Assembly (NCBI GenBank): GCA_020847395.1
Contig: JADLCD010000122.1
Coordinates: 1-32,495, forward strand
Source: Chitinophagaceae bacterium
GTDB lineage: Bacteria; Bacteroidota; Bacteroidia; Chitinophagales; Chitinophagaceae
Reading direction: 5' to 3'
DNA length: 32,495 nucleotides
This document shows, piece after piece, positions 1-7,320 of the stretch. Under the pieces are notes generated by a model. That model worked only from the letters and a program-made list of their open reading frames with translations, was not told the origin of the DNA and made no database searches. Position numbers and translations under genes: made by a program. Position 1 is the first letter of the stretch, and each line of letters opens with the position of its first letter.

Positions 1-122
1 ATTACTGGAGTTTATATACCCCTTATAATCCTGTCCGCAAAAATAAAACAGTCCTCTTTAATTATATACCTGTCAAAGAACTTTTTGTTTATCTTTTTTC
101 TTAAGGAAACGACATTGATTGC
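1..122. other. Window edge, non-coding, with intergenic word repeat
   Basis: No ORF is visible in these 122 bases, which lie downstream of the M16 peptidase gene. Bases 117-140 (minus strand, crossing the stop codon) carry words such as GGTGAATAG and AATAGGCAAT that recur at 3842-3864, so the last codons of the peptidase come from a dispersed intergenic repeat. No terminator hairpin is evident. Confidence 0.5.
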
Positions 123-1373
123 CTATTCACTATTCACCCCATCTGCATAATAATACATCGTACTACTATTGCTGTTTGTAAAAATAATATTTGCCTCGTT
201 GCAAATATCCTGCGGTGTTATAGATTGATATTTACCAAGCTCTTCATTTATCAAATCAGTGTTGCCAAGCAATGTATAATAAGCAAGGCTGTTAGCACGA
301 TTGGTTAAACTCATATCTTCAAACGCAATAAGACTTTCCGTTTTGTTTTTTACTTTTTGCAATTCTTTTTCTGTAATAAGGTTTTGCTTTATCTTATTCA
401 GTTCTTCCTCAATAGCGGCTTCTGCAGTTTCCATGCCCACGCCTTTTACCAGCTTTCCTTCAATAGTAAGTAAGCCTGCATCTGTTGTTCCAAAATGGTA
501 ACACTCAATATTGCTGAACAATTGTTTTTCTTTTACCAGTGCCTGGAATAACCTTGATGATGCGCCTCCTCCCAATATATCTGTTATAAGGTCGGCGATA
601 TAATACCGCTTGTCAAGGCGTGAATAAATATGCCAGCATTTATACAAAGCATCAATAGGTACATTGGCTTTTATGGCAAGTTCTTTATGCAGCATTTGTA
701 ATGGCTCCTCCGGAATATTGCGGATATATTTTTCCCCCGAAGGAATATCGCCAAACCATTTTTCAGAAAGTTGTTTTACCTGCGCAACAGTTACATCACC
801 GGCAACTACAAGTATAGCATTAACAGGGCGGTAATGTTTGAAAAAGAAATCTTTTACATCGGCAAGCGTAGCGTTTTCAATATGACTCAATTCAGCGCCG
901 ATGGTCATCCATTTGTAAGGGTGTTTTTCAAAAGCAAGCTGGCGCATTTTATGCCATACATCTCCGTAAGGTTTATTAAGGTAATGTTCTTTAAATTCTT
1001 CGCTTACTACTTTGCGTTGTACTTCTAAACTTTTTTCTCCAAATGCAAGGCTCAGCATCCTGTCGCTCTCCAGCCAGAATGCCGTTTCAATATTTTCTGC
1101 AGGCAACTGGCAGTAATAGTTGGTAAGATCATTGGTAGTGTATGCATTGTTTTCGCCGCCGGCTAATTGCAGTGGCTCATCATATACCGGAATATTTACC
1201 GAACCACCAAACATGAGGTGCTCAAATAAATGAGCAAAGCCTGTTTTGGCAGGGTGCTCATCTCTTGCGCCAACATCATACATAATATTCAAAACCACCA
1301 TAGGTGTTGAGTGATCTTCATGTACAATTACCCTTAACCCATTATGTAAAACAAACTGTTCAAAATGTATCAT
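123..1373 (-). CDS. M16 family zinc metallopeptidase (pitrilysin/insulinase type)
   Basis: The protein has 416 residues, the usual size of a single M16 half-enzyme. The inverted zinc motif HxxEH is present as His48-Leu-Phe-Glu51-His52, and a Glu pair at 125-126 in VVSEEF is the likely third ligand. The second half carries the usual M16 C-terminal domain with the GGGASSRLF stretch that lines the chamber. No signal peptide is seen: the N-terminus goes straight into the family start (FVLHNGLRVIVHED). Members cleave peptides inside a clam-shell made by two M16 domains, so the enzyme probably works as a homodimer or with an inactive M16 partner; that partner is often the adjacent gene but is not in this window. 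The C-terminal GVNSE is encoded by a dispersed intergenic repeat and may be a late extension. Confidence 0.93.
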   Translation of the reverse strand: MIHFEQFVLHNGLRVIVHEDHSTPMVVLNIMYDVGARDEHPAKTGFAHLFEHLMFGGSVNIPVYDEPLQLAGGENNAYTTNDLTNYYCQLPAENIETAFWLESDRMLSLAFGEKSLEVQRKVVSEEFKEHYLNKPYGDVWHKMRQLAFEKHPYKWMTIGAELSHIENATLADVKDFFFKHYRPVNAILVVAGDVTVAQVKQLSEKWFGDIPSGEKYIRNIPEEPLQMLHKELAIKANVPIDALYKCWHIYSRLDKRYYIADLITDILGGGASSRLFQALVKEKQLFSNIECYHFGTTDAGLLTIEGKLVKGVGMETAEAAIEEELNKIKQNLITEKELQKVKNKTESLIAFEDMSLTNRANSLAYYTLLGNTDLINEELGKYQSITPQDICNEANIIFTNSNSSTMYYYADGVNSE

Positions 1374-1437
1374 ACTATTTTATACTTAATCACAAAATCA
1401 GCCTGCAAATATGAGAAATAAAATGGTAAGAACCTTA

Positions 1438-2634
1438 TCAGAGAATACTATCGGGTTTAAGCGTAAGTATAATCAATTCATCACTCCTGTTAATAATCAC
1501 TTTGTGTTTTTGTGTTGAAGATTGTAAAATGTTTTTATACGTCTGTATATTGTTAGAGAAATCTGTTCCAACACTCACTACAATATCTCCTACTTTAAAG
1601 CCGGCTTTTTCGGCAGGAGAATCCGCTATTACATCTTCTACCTTTATTTTGCCTTCAACAGTATAAATACCCAGGCCTGTATATGCATAATCAAAAGGGC
1701 TGTAAAAGTGTGTATTGGGAATAAGATGAATTTCCTTTTTAGCATAGTTTAATGTTACATTAAACCTTCGTAACAGGTCATTGCCTATTAAACCTGCGAG
1801 GTAAGGATATGCAGTAATGTTATACGCATCTTCAAATATATACGTAGGTACATTTTTAAATTTGTATGGACCTATCCTTACTTCTTTAACTGTGGTAACG
1901 CTCATTTCCGTTTTGCCTCCAAGACCTTCTGCCTGCGTAAGAAACATTTTTTTCTTTGGACTGATCACAAGGCTATCATGTGCAAAATTCTCCGATAGTA
2001 AAAAACATAAACCCGCACCGGAATCAAAATAAAATCTTGAATCGAATTTAGCCCTGTCGCGAAACCTGGATTGAACAATAGGAATGGAAGTGAGGATAGG
2101 TTTTAAAATATATCCGCCCTTTTTATATTTAAATTCTCCTTTTGAATATACGGTTATTAAAAAATCATCATAGTTGATATTTACAATGTATCGGGAAAAA
2201 AAGCTTAACCCTATTATGCCATCAATTTTTACTCCATAAACACTGCTTAAAATTTCGTAATCATTTATATGAAAATCCAGGCTGTCAACCGAAAGCCCGG
2301 GCAGATGTAAAGTTGCATTGTATAAGAAGTTTACGCGTCTCACGCCTGCAATACCTCTTATGGTTCTGTCGGATGGTTTTGTGGGAATGTTTAATTCAAC
2401 AACTGTGGTAGAGTCAAGAGATATTCCACCGCTGCCGGTATCTAAAATAAAATTTAACGAATCAGGGTAATTATTAAGGCGCGCTCTTATTACAGCTATG
2501 CCTCCGCTGAATTGCTCAAATGCAAACTGTGTAACAATTCTGGCAGGAGTACCAACAACATTTTTTTGTGATAAAGCCGGTAATCCAGGCAACAGCAAAA
2601 AAGAAAGTATTAAGCAGTTATATATCCGTTTCAT
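1438..2634 (-). CDS. Secreted retropepsin-like aspartyl protease with PDZ domain
   Basis: There are 398 residues with a signal peptide at about 1-22 (hydrophobic SFLLLPGLPALSQ). Two aspartyl half-domains follow: the first catalytic motif is Asp65-Thr-Gly-Ser, the second Asp204-Ser-Gly-Ala. A PDZ domain covers about 318-390 (DSPAEKAGFKVGDIVVSVG). This architecture, two retropepsin-like repeats plus PDZ, is common in Bacteroidota and the protein is probably periplasmic or surface-located; substrates are unknown. It lies 64 nt upstream of the M16 peptidase on the same strand, so the two may be co-transcribed. It is divergent from mqnC, with 82 nt between the start codons. The second motif is DSGA rather than DTGS/A, which retropepsin-like families tolerate. 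Confidence 0.9.
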   Translation of the reverse strand: MKRIYNCLILSFLLLPGLPALSQKNVVGTPARIVTQFAFEQFSGGIAVIRARLNNYPDSLNFILDTGSGGISLDSTTVVELNIPTKPSDRTIRGIAGVRRVNFLYNATLHLPGLSVDSLDFHINDYEILSSVYGVKIDGIIGLSFFSRYIVNINYDDFLITVYSKGEFKYKKGGYILKPILTSIPIVQSRFRDRAKFDSRFYFDSGAGLCFLLSENFAHDSLVISPKKKMFLTQAEGLGGKTEMSVTTVKEVRIGPYKFKNVPTYIFEDAYNITAYPYLAGLIGNDLLRRFNVTLNYAKKEIHLIPNTHFYSPFDYAYTGLGIYTVEGKIKVEDVIADSPAEKAGFKVGDIVVSVGTDFSNNIQTYKNILQSSTQKHKVIINRSDELIILTLKPDSIL

Positions 2635-2702
2635 ATATGACTATATAAATTTAGGTCATTTGTATATCAAAAAAGCAACCGTTCATCATTCATAATTGTT
2701 AG

Positions 2703-2710
2703 TATTTTTG
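2703..2710 (+). promoter_or_regulatory. Candidate Bacteroidota -7 box (TAnnTTTG) for mqnC
   Basis: TATTTTTG is a perfect match to TAnnTTTG, the -7 element of the Bacteroidota primary sigma factor. It ends 6 nt before the ATG at 2717, so transcription would begin at or within a few bases of the start codon. No clear TTTG -33 element is present at the usual 19-21 nt spacing, so this is a half-supported call. Confidence 0.45.
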
Positions 2711-2716
2711 CACATC

Positions 2717-3841
2717 ATGAATGCAGCAGATATTTTACAGAAAGCGTTAAATTTTGAATTTCTTAGTGTGGAAGAAGGACTGTTTTTATACGAAAATGCA
2801 ACCCTGGCCGAATTGATGTATGTAGCTGATGAGATGAGAAAAATACATGTTCCTCATGGTAAGGTTACATGGCAGATAGACAGAAATGTGAATACTACCA
2901 ATGTATGTATAGCTAATTGTAAATTTTGTAATTTTTATCGTATACCCGGGCATACAGATGCGTATATAACGGATATGCCTACCTACAGAAAAAAAATTCA
3001 GGAAACCTTTAAGTATGGTGGTGATCAATTGTTATTGCAGGGCGGACACCATCCGGGTTTAGGGCTTGAATTTTACACCCATACCTTCAGGCAGATAAAA
3101 AATGAATTTCCTGATATAAAATTACATGCATTAGGCCCACCAGAAGTAGCGCATATATGTAAGCTGGAAAAAATGAGCCATCACGATGTATTAAAAGCTT
3201 TGAAAGAAGCAGGACTTGATTCATTGCCGGGTGCAGGCGCTGAAATATTGATTGATCGTGTAAGAAGATTGATCAGTAAAGGAAAGTGTGGCGCACAGGA
3301 ATGGCTTGATATAATGCATGAAGCACATAAGCTGTATATTACTACCAGCGCTACGATGATGTTTGGTCATGTGGAAACATTGCAGGAACGGTTTGAACAC
3401 CTGGTAAAGATTCGCGAAGTACAAAGCCGCAAACCTGCTGATGCAAAAGGTTTTCTTGCATTTATTCCGTGGACATTTCAGGATGTAGATACTTTGCTTA
3501 CAAGAATACGTGGTGTACATAATCTTACCACGGCTGATGAATATATACGCATGATAGCACTGTCACGTATTATGCTTCCGAATATAAAAAACATACAGGC
3601 ATCGTGGCTTACGGTGGGTAAAAAAACTGCTCAAATATGCCTGCACGCCGGCGCCAATGATTTTGGTAGTATAATGATTGAAGAAAATGTAGTGAGTGCG
3701 GCGGGTGCTCCACACAGGTTCACCTATAAATCAATGCAGGATGCGATACGCGAAGCTGGTTTTGAACCTCAGTTACGAAACCAGCAGTATGATTGGAGAG
3801 CAATACCTGAATTGATTGAAGAGCAGGTGATAGATTATTAA
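2717..3841 (+). CDS. mqnC: Cyclic dehypoxanthinyl futalosine synthase (radical SAM)
   Basis: MqnC converts dehypoxanthine futalosine to its cyclic form in the futalosine route to menaquinone; it is cytosolic and uses a 4Fe-4S cluster and SAM. The cluster motif CxxxCxxC is Cys64, Cys68, Cys71. Family stretches are obvious: QLLLQGGHHP, LHALGPPE, AGLDSLPGAGAEIL and TSATMMFGHVET. The length of 374 residues is normal. I chose the ATG at 2717 because the family begins there and because a TAnnTTTG box sits between it and the upstream ATT/TTG candidates. The related MqnE (aminofutalosine synthase) was considered, but the GAGAEIL and FIPWTF motifs fit MqnC better. No other mqn gene is adjacent; the nucleosidase at 15.1 kb is the only possible pathway relative in the window. 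Confidence 0.95.
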   Translation: MNAADILQKALNFEFLSVEEGLFLYENATLAELMYVADEMRKIHVPHGKVTWQIDRNVNTTNVCIANCKFCNFYRIPGHTDAYITDMPTYRKKIQETFKYGGDQLLLQGGHHPGLGLEFYTHTFRQIKNEFPDIKLHALGPPEVAHICKLEKMSHHDVLKALKEAGLDSLPGAGAEILIDRVRRLISKGKCGAQEWLDIMHEAHKLYITTSATMMFGHVETLQERFEHLVKIREVQSRKPADAKGFLAFIPWTFQDVDTLLTRIRGVHNLTTADEYIRMIALSRIMLPNIKNIQASWLTVGKKTAQICLHAGANDFGSIMIEENVVSAAGAPHRFTYKSMQDAIREAGFEPQLRNQQYDWRAIPELIEEQVIDY

Positions 3842-3937
3842 GGGTGAATAGGCAATAGTGAATGGTTACAGGTTACAAGTTACAGGTTACAGGTTACAGG
3901 TTCGTTTGTCATTTCACTATGCACAATTGTCCATTCC
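3842..3937. repeat. Convergent intergenic spacer with 7-bp tandem repeat
   Basis: Bases 3864-3902 hold five copies of GGTTACA (the third is AGTTACA) plus a partial sixth. The tandem run is bracketed by inverted arms ATAGTGAA (3855-3862) and TTCACTAT (3913-3920). Flanking words (GGTGAATAG, AATAGGCAAT) also occur at 117-140. The stop codon of the LpxD-like gene lies inside the repeat on the right side. The convergent gene ends suggest a tolerated repeat landing site; a terminator role is possible but not shown. Confidence 0.8.
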
Positions 3938-4879
3938 CTATCCCATTACCTTTTTCCATAGTTCAGGAATGCGTTTAACCCAAACCAGCTCACGGCGTTT
4001 AATAGCTGCATCTTCTACCGGGGAACCAAAATAAGTTTTATTTCCTTCGAGTGATGAAGGAATGCCGCTTTGAGCAAGTACTACCGCGTTGTCTCCAATA
4101 GTAAGCGTTTTGCTCACGCCAACCTGCCCCCACAGCGTAACGCCATTTCCTATTTCCACACCTCCTGCAATACCAACCTGTGCCGCTATCAGGCAGTTCC
4201 TGCCCAAAATAGTATCATGCCCAATATGAATCATATTATCCATCTTGGTTCCACGACCAATAACCGTGTCATTTGTTACGCCCCTGTCAATAGTACAGCC
4301 TGCACCAATCTCTACATCATCTTCAATAATTACCCTGCCACAGCTTTCCATTTTCTTAAACCAAACCTCCCTGTTTTTTTTGCTGTTGTAGTAAAATGCA
4401 TCTGATCCAATAACGGTACCCGCTTGTACAATAACGTTGTCGCCGATTATACAATGATCAAGTATTGTAACATTAGGATGAATGATGCAGTTTTTACCTA
4501 TCACACAATTACTGCCGATAAAAACACCCGGATATATAAATGTTCCTTCACCGGCAACAACAGAGGTATGTATATTTTGCGTTTGTGGAATAAAGGGACG
4601 GAAATGCCTGACGATAGTCAGGTATGCCTCAAATGGGTGATCTGTTATCAGCAATGTTTTTTCTTTTGGGAAACTTGTTTCAGCATTAATAATAATGCAG
4701 GTTGCGGCAGAGTTAATACATGTTTCATAGTATTTAGGATGATCAACAAATACGATATCGCCTTGTTCAACCCTGTGAATCTCGTTAATGCCCGTTACAG
4801 AACCGTTAATGTTACCAACTATTCGGGCGCCAATTAAATCAGCAATCCATTGTGCTGAAACCGGGGAAGGAAATTTCAT
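3938..4879 (-). CDS. lpxD: LpxD-like UDP-3-O-acyl-glucosamine N-acyltransferase
   Basis: LpxD adds the N-linked 3-hydroxyacyl chain to UDP-3-O-acylglucosamine in lipid A synthesis, in the cytosol from acyl-ACP. The 313 residues show a short N-terminal uridine-binding-like domain (1-100) and then a left-handed beta-helix of hexapeptide repeats (105-275; for example [23 protein letters not shown]). His221 in [10 protein letters not shown] aligns with the catalytic His of LpxD, and IGSDAFYY matches the family GxDGF region. It is about 30 residues shorter than a standard LpxD, lacking much of the C-terminal helix, so it may be a second LpxD-type paralog acting on another UDP-sugar. The gene is monocistronic here, with its own perfect -7 box upstream. 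Confidence 0.75.
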   Translation of the reverse strand: MKFPSPVSAQWIADLIGARIVGNINGSVTGINEIHRVEQGDIVFVDHPKYYETCINSAATCIIINAETSFPKEKTLLITDHPFEAYLTIVRHFRPFIPQTQNIHTSVVAGEGTFIYPGVFIGSNCVIGKNCIIHPNVTILDHCIIGDNVIVQAGTVIGSDAFYYNSKKNREVWFKKMESCGRVIIEDDVEIGAGCTIDRGVTNDTVIGRGTKMDNMIHIGHDTILGRNCLIAAQVGIAGGVEIGNGVTLWGQVGVSKTLTIGDNAVVLAQSGIPSSLEGNKTYFGSPVEDAAIKRRELVWVKRIPELWKKVMG

Positions 4880-4893
4880 GAAGCAAATTTTTA

Positions 4894-4901
4894 CAAAAGT
4901 A
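4894..4901 (-). promoter_or_regulatory. Candidate -7 box (TACTTTTG) for the lpxD-like gene
   Basis: Read on the minus strand, TACTTTTG is a perfect TAnnTTTG, ending 14 nt before the ATG at 4879. That predicts a short 5' UTR. A TTTA about 22 nt upstream could serve as a weak -33 element. Confidence 0.5.
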
Positions 4902-4972
4902 AATCAGCGGTTCAAGATTATTGTAAAGTAATTCTATGAGCTGTTTGTGCTTTGTTGTTGCTTATGTATTTT

Positions 4973-5045
4973 AATTCCGGTTTTATAAAACCCTTGCTGG
5001 TAAAGGATTTCAGCAAGGGTATATGTGATTTGTAAAACCGAAATT
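4973..5045. ncRNA. Nested double hairpin, possible structured RNA
   Basis: An outer stem pairs 4973-4985 with 5033-5045 (13 bp, one mismatch; arms AATTCCGGTTTTA and TAAAACCGAAATT). Inside it a second stem pairs 4990-4999 with 5011-5020 (10 bp; core CCCTTGCTG/CAGCAAGGG) around an 11-nt loop. The strand is undetermined because the structure is self-complementary. It lies more than 90 nt from either start codon, with no T-tract beside the inner stem, so it does not look like a simple terminator. Confidence 0.35.
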
Positions 5046-5246
5046 TATTTTTAAAATGTATTCAGTAAAGATAGCACGTTATAAAAGTTGGTATTTTTTT
5101 TTGAAGCATAATAGCCATTAAGATGTTTAAAGCGCTTCCGGCTTTTCGATGAACGATGTGATATCCACAGAAAGAATATTGAAAATGTGTATAAAATTTA
5201 TTTGATTTTTTTTCTTGATAGTAAAAATTATTTTTAATATTGTGTT

Positions 5247-5262
5247 GGGAAATTTATTTCCC
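5247..5262 (+). promoter_or_regulatory. Small hairpin GGGAAAT/ATTTCCC in the rluE-like leader
   Basis: A 7-bp inverted repeat (5247-5253 with 5256-5262) sits 30 nt before the terminator hairpin. A TAATATTG sequence at 5235-5242 (one mismatch to TAnnTTTG) could start a transcript just upstream, giving a two-hairpin leader of about 70 nt. Confidence 0.3.
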
Positions 5263-5291
5263 GGTACTTACTAACCCATCCATATAATAAA

Positions 5292-5315
5292 GTCCCCGTT
5301 TAACGGGGGCTTTTT
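5292..5315 (+). terminator. Intrinsic terminator directly upstream of the rluE-like start
   Basis: GTCCCCG (5292-5298) pairs with CGGGGGC (5304-5310), one G-U pair, over a 5-nt loop, followed at once by five T residues, then ATTTG. The T-run ends only 8 nt before the ATG at 5324. No recognised gene lies upstream on this strand, so it either ends an unrecognised small RNA or acts as an attenuator for the downstream gene. Confidence 0.75.
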
Positions 5316-5323
5316 ATTTGTAC

Positions 5324-5914
5324 ATGCATCACTTATACTACATCATTTATAAACCTTACATGGTACTCTCACAGTTTACATCGGTTGATGGTAAGCAGTG
5401 TTTAAAAGATTTCTTCTCTCTCCAAAAAGATGTTTACCCTGTAGGAAGACTTGACTATGATAGTGAAGGTTTACTTATACTTACCAATGATGCAGCATTG
5501 AACCATAAATTACTGAACCCTTTATTTAAACATCACAGAAAATATATAGCGCAGGTTGATGGGCAGGTAACAACAAAGGCATTGGTTCAATTGCAAAGTG
5601 GGGTTGATATAAGCACCAATGGTAAAATCTATCATACGCTACCCTGTAAGGCAAATGAAATAAATGGCGAGCCTTTGGTTCCTGATCGTAATCCTCCGAT
5701 ACGTTATCGCAAAAACATTCCGGCATCGTGGATTGAACTGACACTTACAGAAGGTAAGAACAGGCAGGTAAGAAAAATGACTGCTGCTGTTGGCTTTCCT
5801 ACTTTACGTTTAATAAGAGTTGCTATTGGTAATATTACAATAAACGATATGCAACCCGGAGATATTAAAGCTTTACCTGGAAATACGATCTATACCCAAC
5901 TCTTCGGAAAATAA
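5324..5914 (+). CDS. rluE: RluE/RsuA-family 23S rRNA pseudouridine synthase
   Basis: Members isomerise a specific uridine in rRNA to pseudouridine. The 196 residues match the short RsuA/RluB/RluE branch without an S4 domain: family start YYIIYKPYMVLSQ, catalytic Asp44 in GRLDYDSEGLLILTND, and the C-terminal EGKNRQVRKMTAAVG motif. RluE of E. coli modifies U2457 of 23S rRNA; the exact target here is inferred. I chose ATG 5324 over the TTG at 5318, which lies in the terminator tail. A 24-nt gap leads to yicC, so co-transcription is likely. The terminator upstream could control both. Confidence 0.87.
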   Translation: MHHLYYIIYKPYMVLSQFTSVDGKQCLKDFFSLQKDVYPVGRLDYDSEGLLILTNDAALNHKLLNPLFKHHRKYIAQVDGQVTTKALVQLQSGVDISTNGKIYHTLPCKANEINGEPLVPDRNPPIRYRKNIPASWIELTLTEGKNRQVRKMTAAVGFPTLRLIRVAIGNITINDMQPGDIKALPGNTIYTQLFGK

Positions 5915-5938
5915 ATTACCTTGCTATAAATAGAAGAT

Positions 5939-6814
5939 ATGTTGAAATCAATGACTGGTTTTGGACGTGCAGAAAAAGCAATAGGAAAGAAAACTTTCCT
6001 GGTTGAGATTAAATCTTTAAACGGAAAGCAATTTGAAATTCTTTTGAAGCTTCCACCACTATTAAAAGCGTACGAGTTTGATATAAGAAACCTGCTTTCT
6101 GAAAAACTACTTCGCGGAACTATTGATTGTGTAATTACACTAAAACAAAATGGGGCAGCGAAGCCTGTAGTAATTAATACAGAACTTGCTAAATCATATT
6201 ACCAGCAATTGGCCGAAATGGCAGAAAGCCTGAAGCTCGATACCGGTTCTATTTTGAGTTCTTTGCTTAAGCTTCCTGAAGTGGTTGTGCCTTCAACGGA
6301 AATTATGGATAAAGATGAGTGGGAGCTTTTTAAAGCTGTTGTAAACGAAGCCATATCAAATATTGACACACACAGGGCTACTGAAGGTACGATGCTGGAA
6401 AAAGACCTGAAGTTGCGGATAAGCAATATCAGGGAACTTCAAAATAAAGTAATAGCGCTTGAACCATTGCGCCAGCAAAAAATACGTGATGGGTTGGTTA
6501 AGCTGCTGGAGGAAAATGTGGGTAAGGATAATTTTGACCGCAACCGCATGGAGCAGGAAATGATTTATTATATTGAGAAGATTGATATAAACGAAGAACA
6601 GGTAAGGCTAAAAAACCATTGCGATTATTTTATCTCATTATTAAATGAGCAGGGAGATGCTAAAGGCAAAAAATTATCGTTTGTATTGCAGGAAATAGGC
6701 AGGGAAATAAATACTACCGGCGCAAAAGCATACGACTCCGAAATACAAAAGGCGGTTGTAATTATGAAAGATGAGTTAGAAAAAGCAAAAGAACAGGTTT
6801 TAAATGTTTTGTAA
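5939..6814 (+). CDS. yicC: YicC-family endoribonuclease
   Basis: The 291-residue protein has the family N-terminus (MLKSMTGFGRAE) and the DUF1732 C-terminus (EQEMIYYIEKIDINEEQVRLK, here 6546-6608, then GREINTTGAKA). YicC proteins are cytosolic endoribonucleases; the E. coli protein cleaves the small RNA RyhB. The in vivo RNA targets in Bacteroidota are unknown. In many genomes yicC precedes gmk; here gldH follows after 11 nt, so the gene order is different. A sequence near the start (TTACCTTGC at 5918) resembles a -7 box with one base missing. Confidence 0.92.
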   Translation: MLKSMTGFGRAEKAIGKKTFLVEIKSLNGKQFEILLKLPPLLKAYEFDIRNLLSEKLLRGTIDCVITLKQNGAAKPVVINTELAKSYYQQLAEMAESLKLDTGSILSSLLKLPEVVVPSTEIMDKDEWELFKAVVNEAISNIDTHRATEGTMLEKDLKLRISNIRELQNKVIALEPLRQQKIRDGLVKLLEENVGKDNFDRNRMEQEMIYYIEKIDINEEQVRLKNHCDYFISLLNEQGDAKGKKLSFVLQEIGREINTTGAKAYDSEIQKAVVIMKDELEKAKEQVLNVL

Positions 6815-6825
6815 GCAAAGAAGAT

Positions 6826-7320
6826 ATGGCATTTATGAGCAAGTATAATGTTAAGGTTATCTCAGTTCTGGCAGCGGTACTTTCTATTTTGTATTTTTCA
6901 TCATGCAAAACCAACGATTTTTTTGAACGCAACATTACCATTCCCAACCAGGCATGGGAGCGCTCTTTTAAACCTTCCGTAAGTTTTGATATTTCAGATA
7001 CTACTTCTTTATACAATATATATGTTACGCTCAGGCACACACATGCCTATAGCTATAATAATATATGGCTGAATGTACAGTTTCAACTTCCCGGAGATAC
7101 TGCCAGGCAGCAACGGGTAGAAATTCCTCTTGCTTCTAACGAAGGCTGGCTGGGCACCGGCATGGATGATATATATGAAGCACGATGCTTAATAACACCT
7201 CAGCCATTCAATTTTAAAAAATCCGGTAAAACCACTTTTACTATTGAACAGGTTATGCGTGAAACACCCTTGAAGTATATAATGAATACCGGCATAAGGG
7301 TGGAAAAAGCGGTGCGATAA
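6826..7320 (+). CDS. gldH: Gliding motility lipoprotein GldH
   Basis: GldH is a Bacteroidota lipoprotein required for gliding in Flavobacterium johnsoniae and tied to the T9SS machinery. The 164 residues begin with a lipoprotein signal peptide, lipobox YFSSC with Cys27 as the lipidated residue. The family block FFERNITIPNQAWERSF follows, and LRHTHAYSYNNIWL is the other recognisable stretch. ATG 6835 is an equally possible start; 6826 has an AAGAAG sequence 5 nt upstream. The stop codon overlaps the ATG of the sensor kinase by one base (TAATG), implying translational coupling. Confidence 0.88.
   Translation: MAFMSKYNVKVISVLAAVLSILYFSSCKTNDFFERNITIPNQAWERSFKPSVSFDISDTTSLYNIYVTLRHTHAYSYNNIWLNVQFQLPGDTARQQRVEIPLASNEGWLGTGMDDIYEARCLITPQPFNFKKSGKTTFTIEQVMRETPLKYIMNTGIRVEKAVR

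Larger units (their letters stand above)
4880..5323. other. Non-coding interval between divergent genes, with structured elements
   Basis: These 440 nt between the LpxD-like and RluE-like genes hold no convincing ORF. They contain the lpxD -7 box (4894-4901), a nested hairpin (4973-5045), a small hairpin (5247-5262) and a strong terminator (5292-5315). The density of RNA-like structure on the plus strand suggests a small RNA or a regulated leader. Confidence 0.6.

Noticed and set aside
2696-2716. Upstream start for mqnC
   Set aside because: It would overlap the -7 box and adds residues (MLVFLHI) foreign to the family.
3864-3902. Tandem GGTTACA units as a CRISPR array
   Set aside because: Units are directly adjacent without spacers and only 7 bp long; no cas genes are present.
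4424-4837. 137-codon plus-strand ORF inside the lpxD-like gene
   Set aside because: It lies wholly opposite a clear hexapeptide-repeat protein and has no family-like sequence.
4935-4973. 12-codon ORF (MSCLCFVVAYVF) upstream of the nested hairpin, read as a leader peptide
   Set aside because: Too short and without regulatory codon clusters; no gene downstream on the right spacing.
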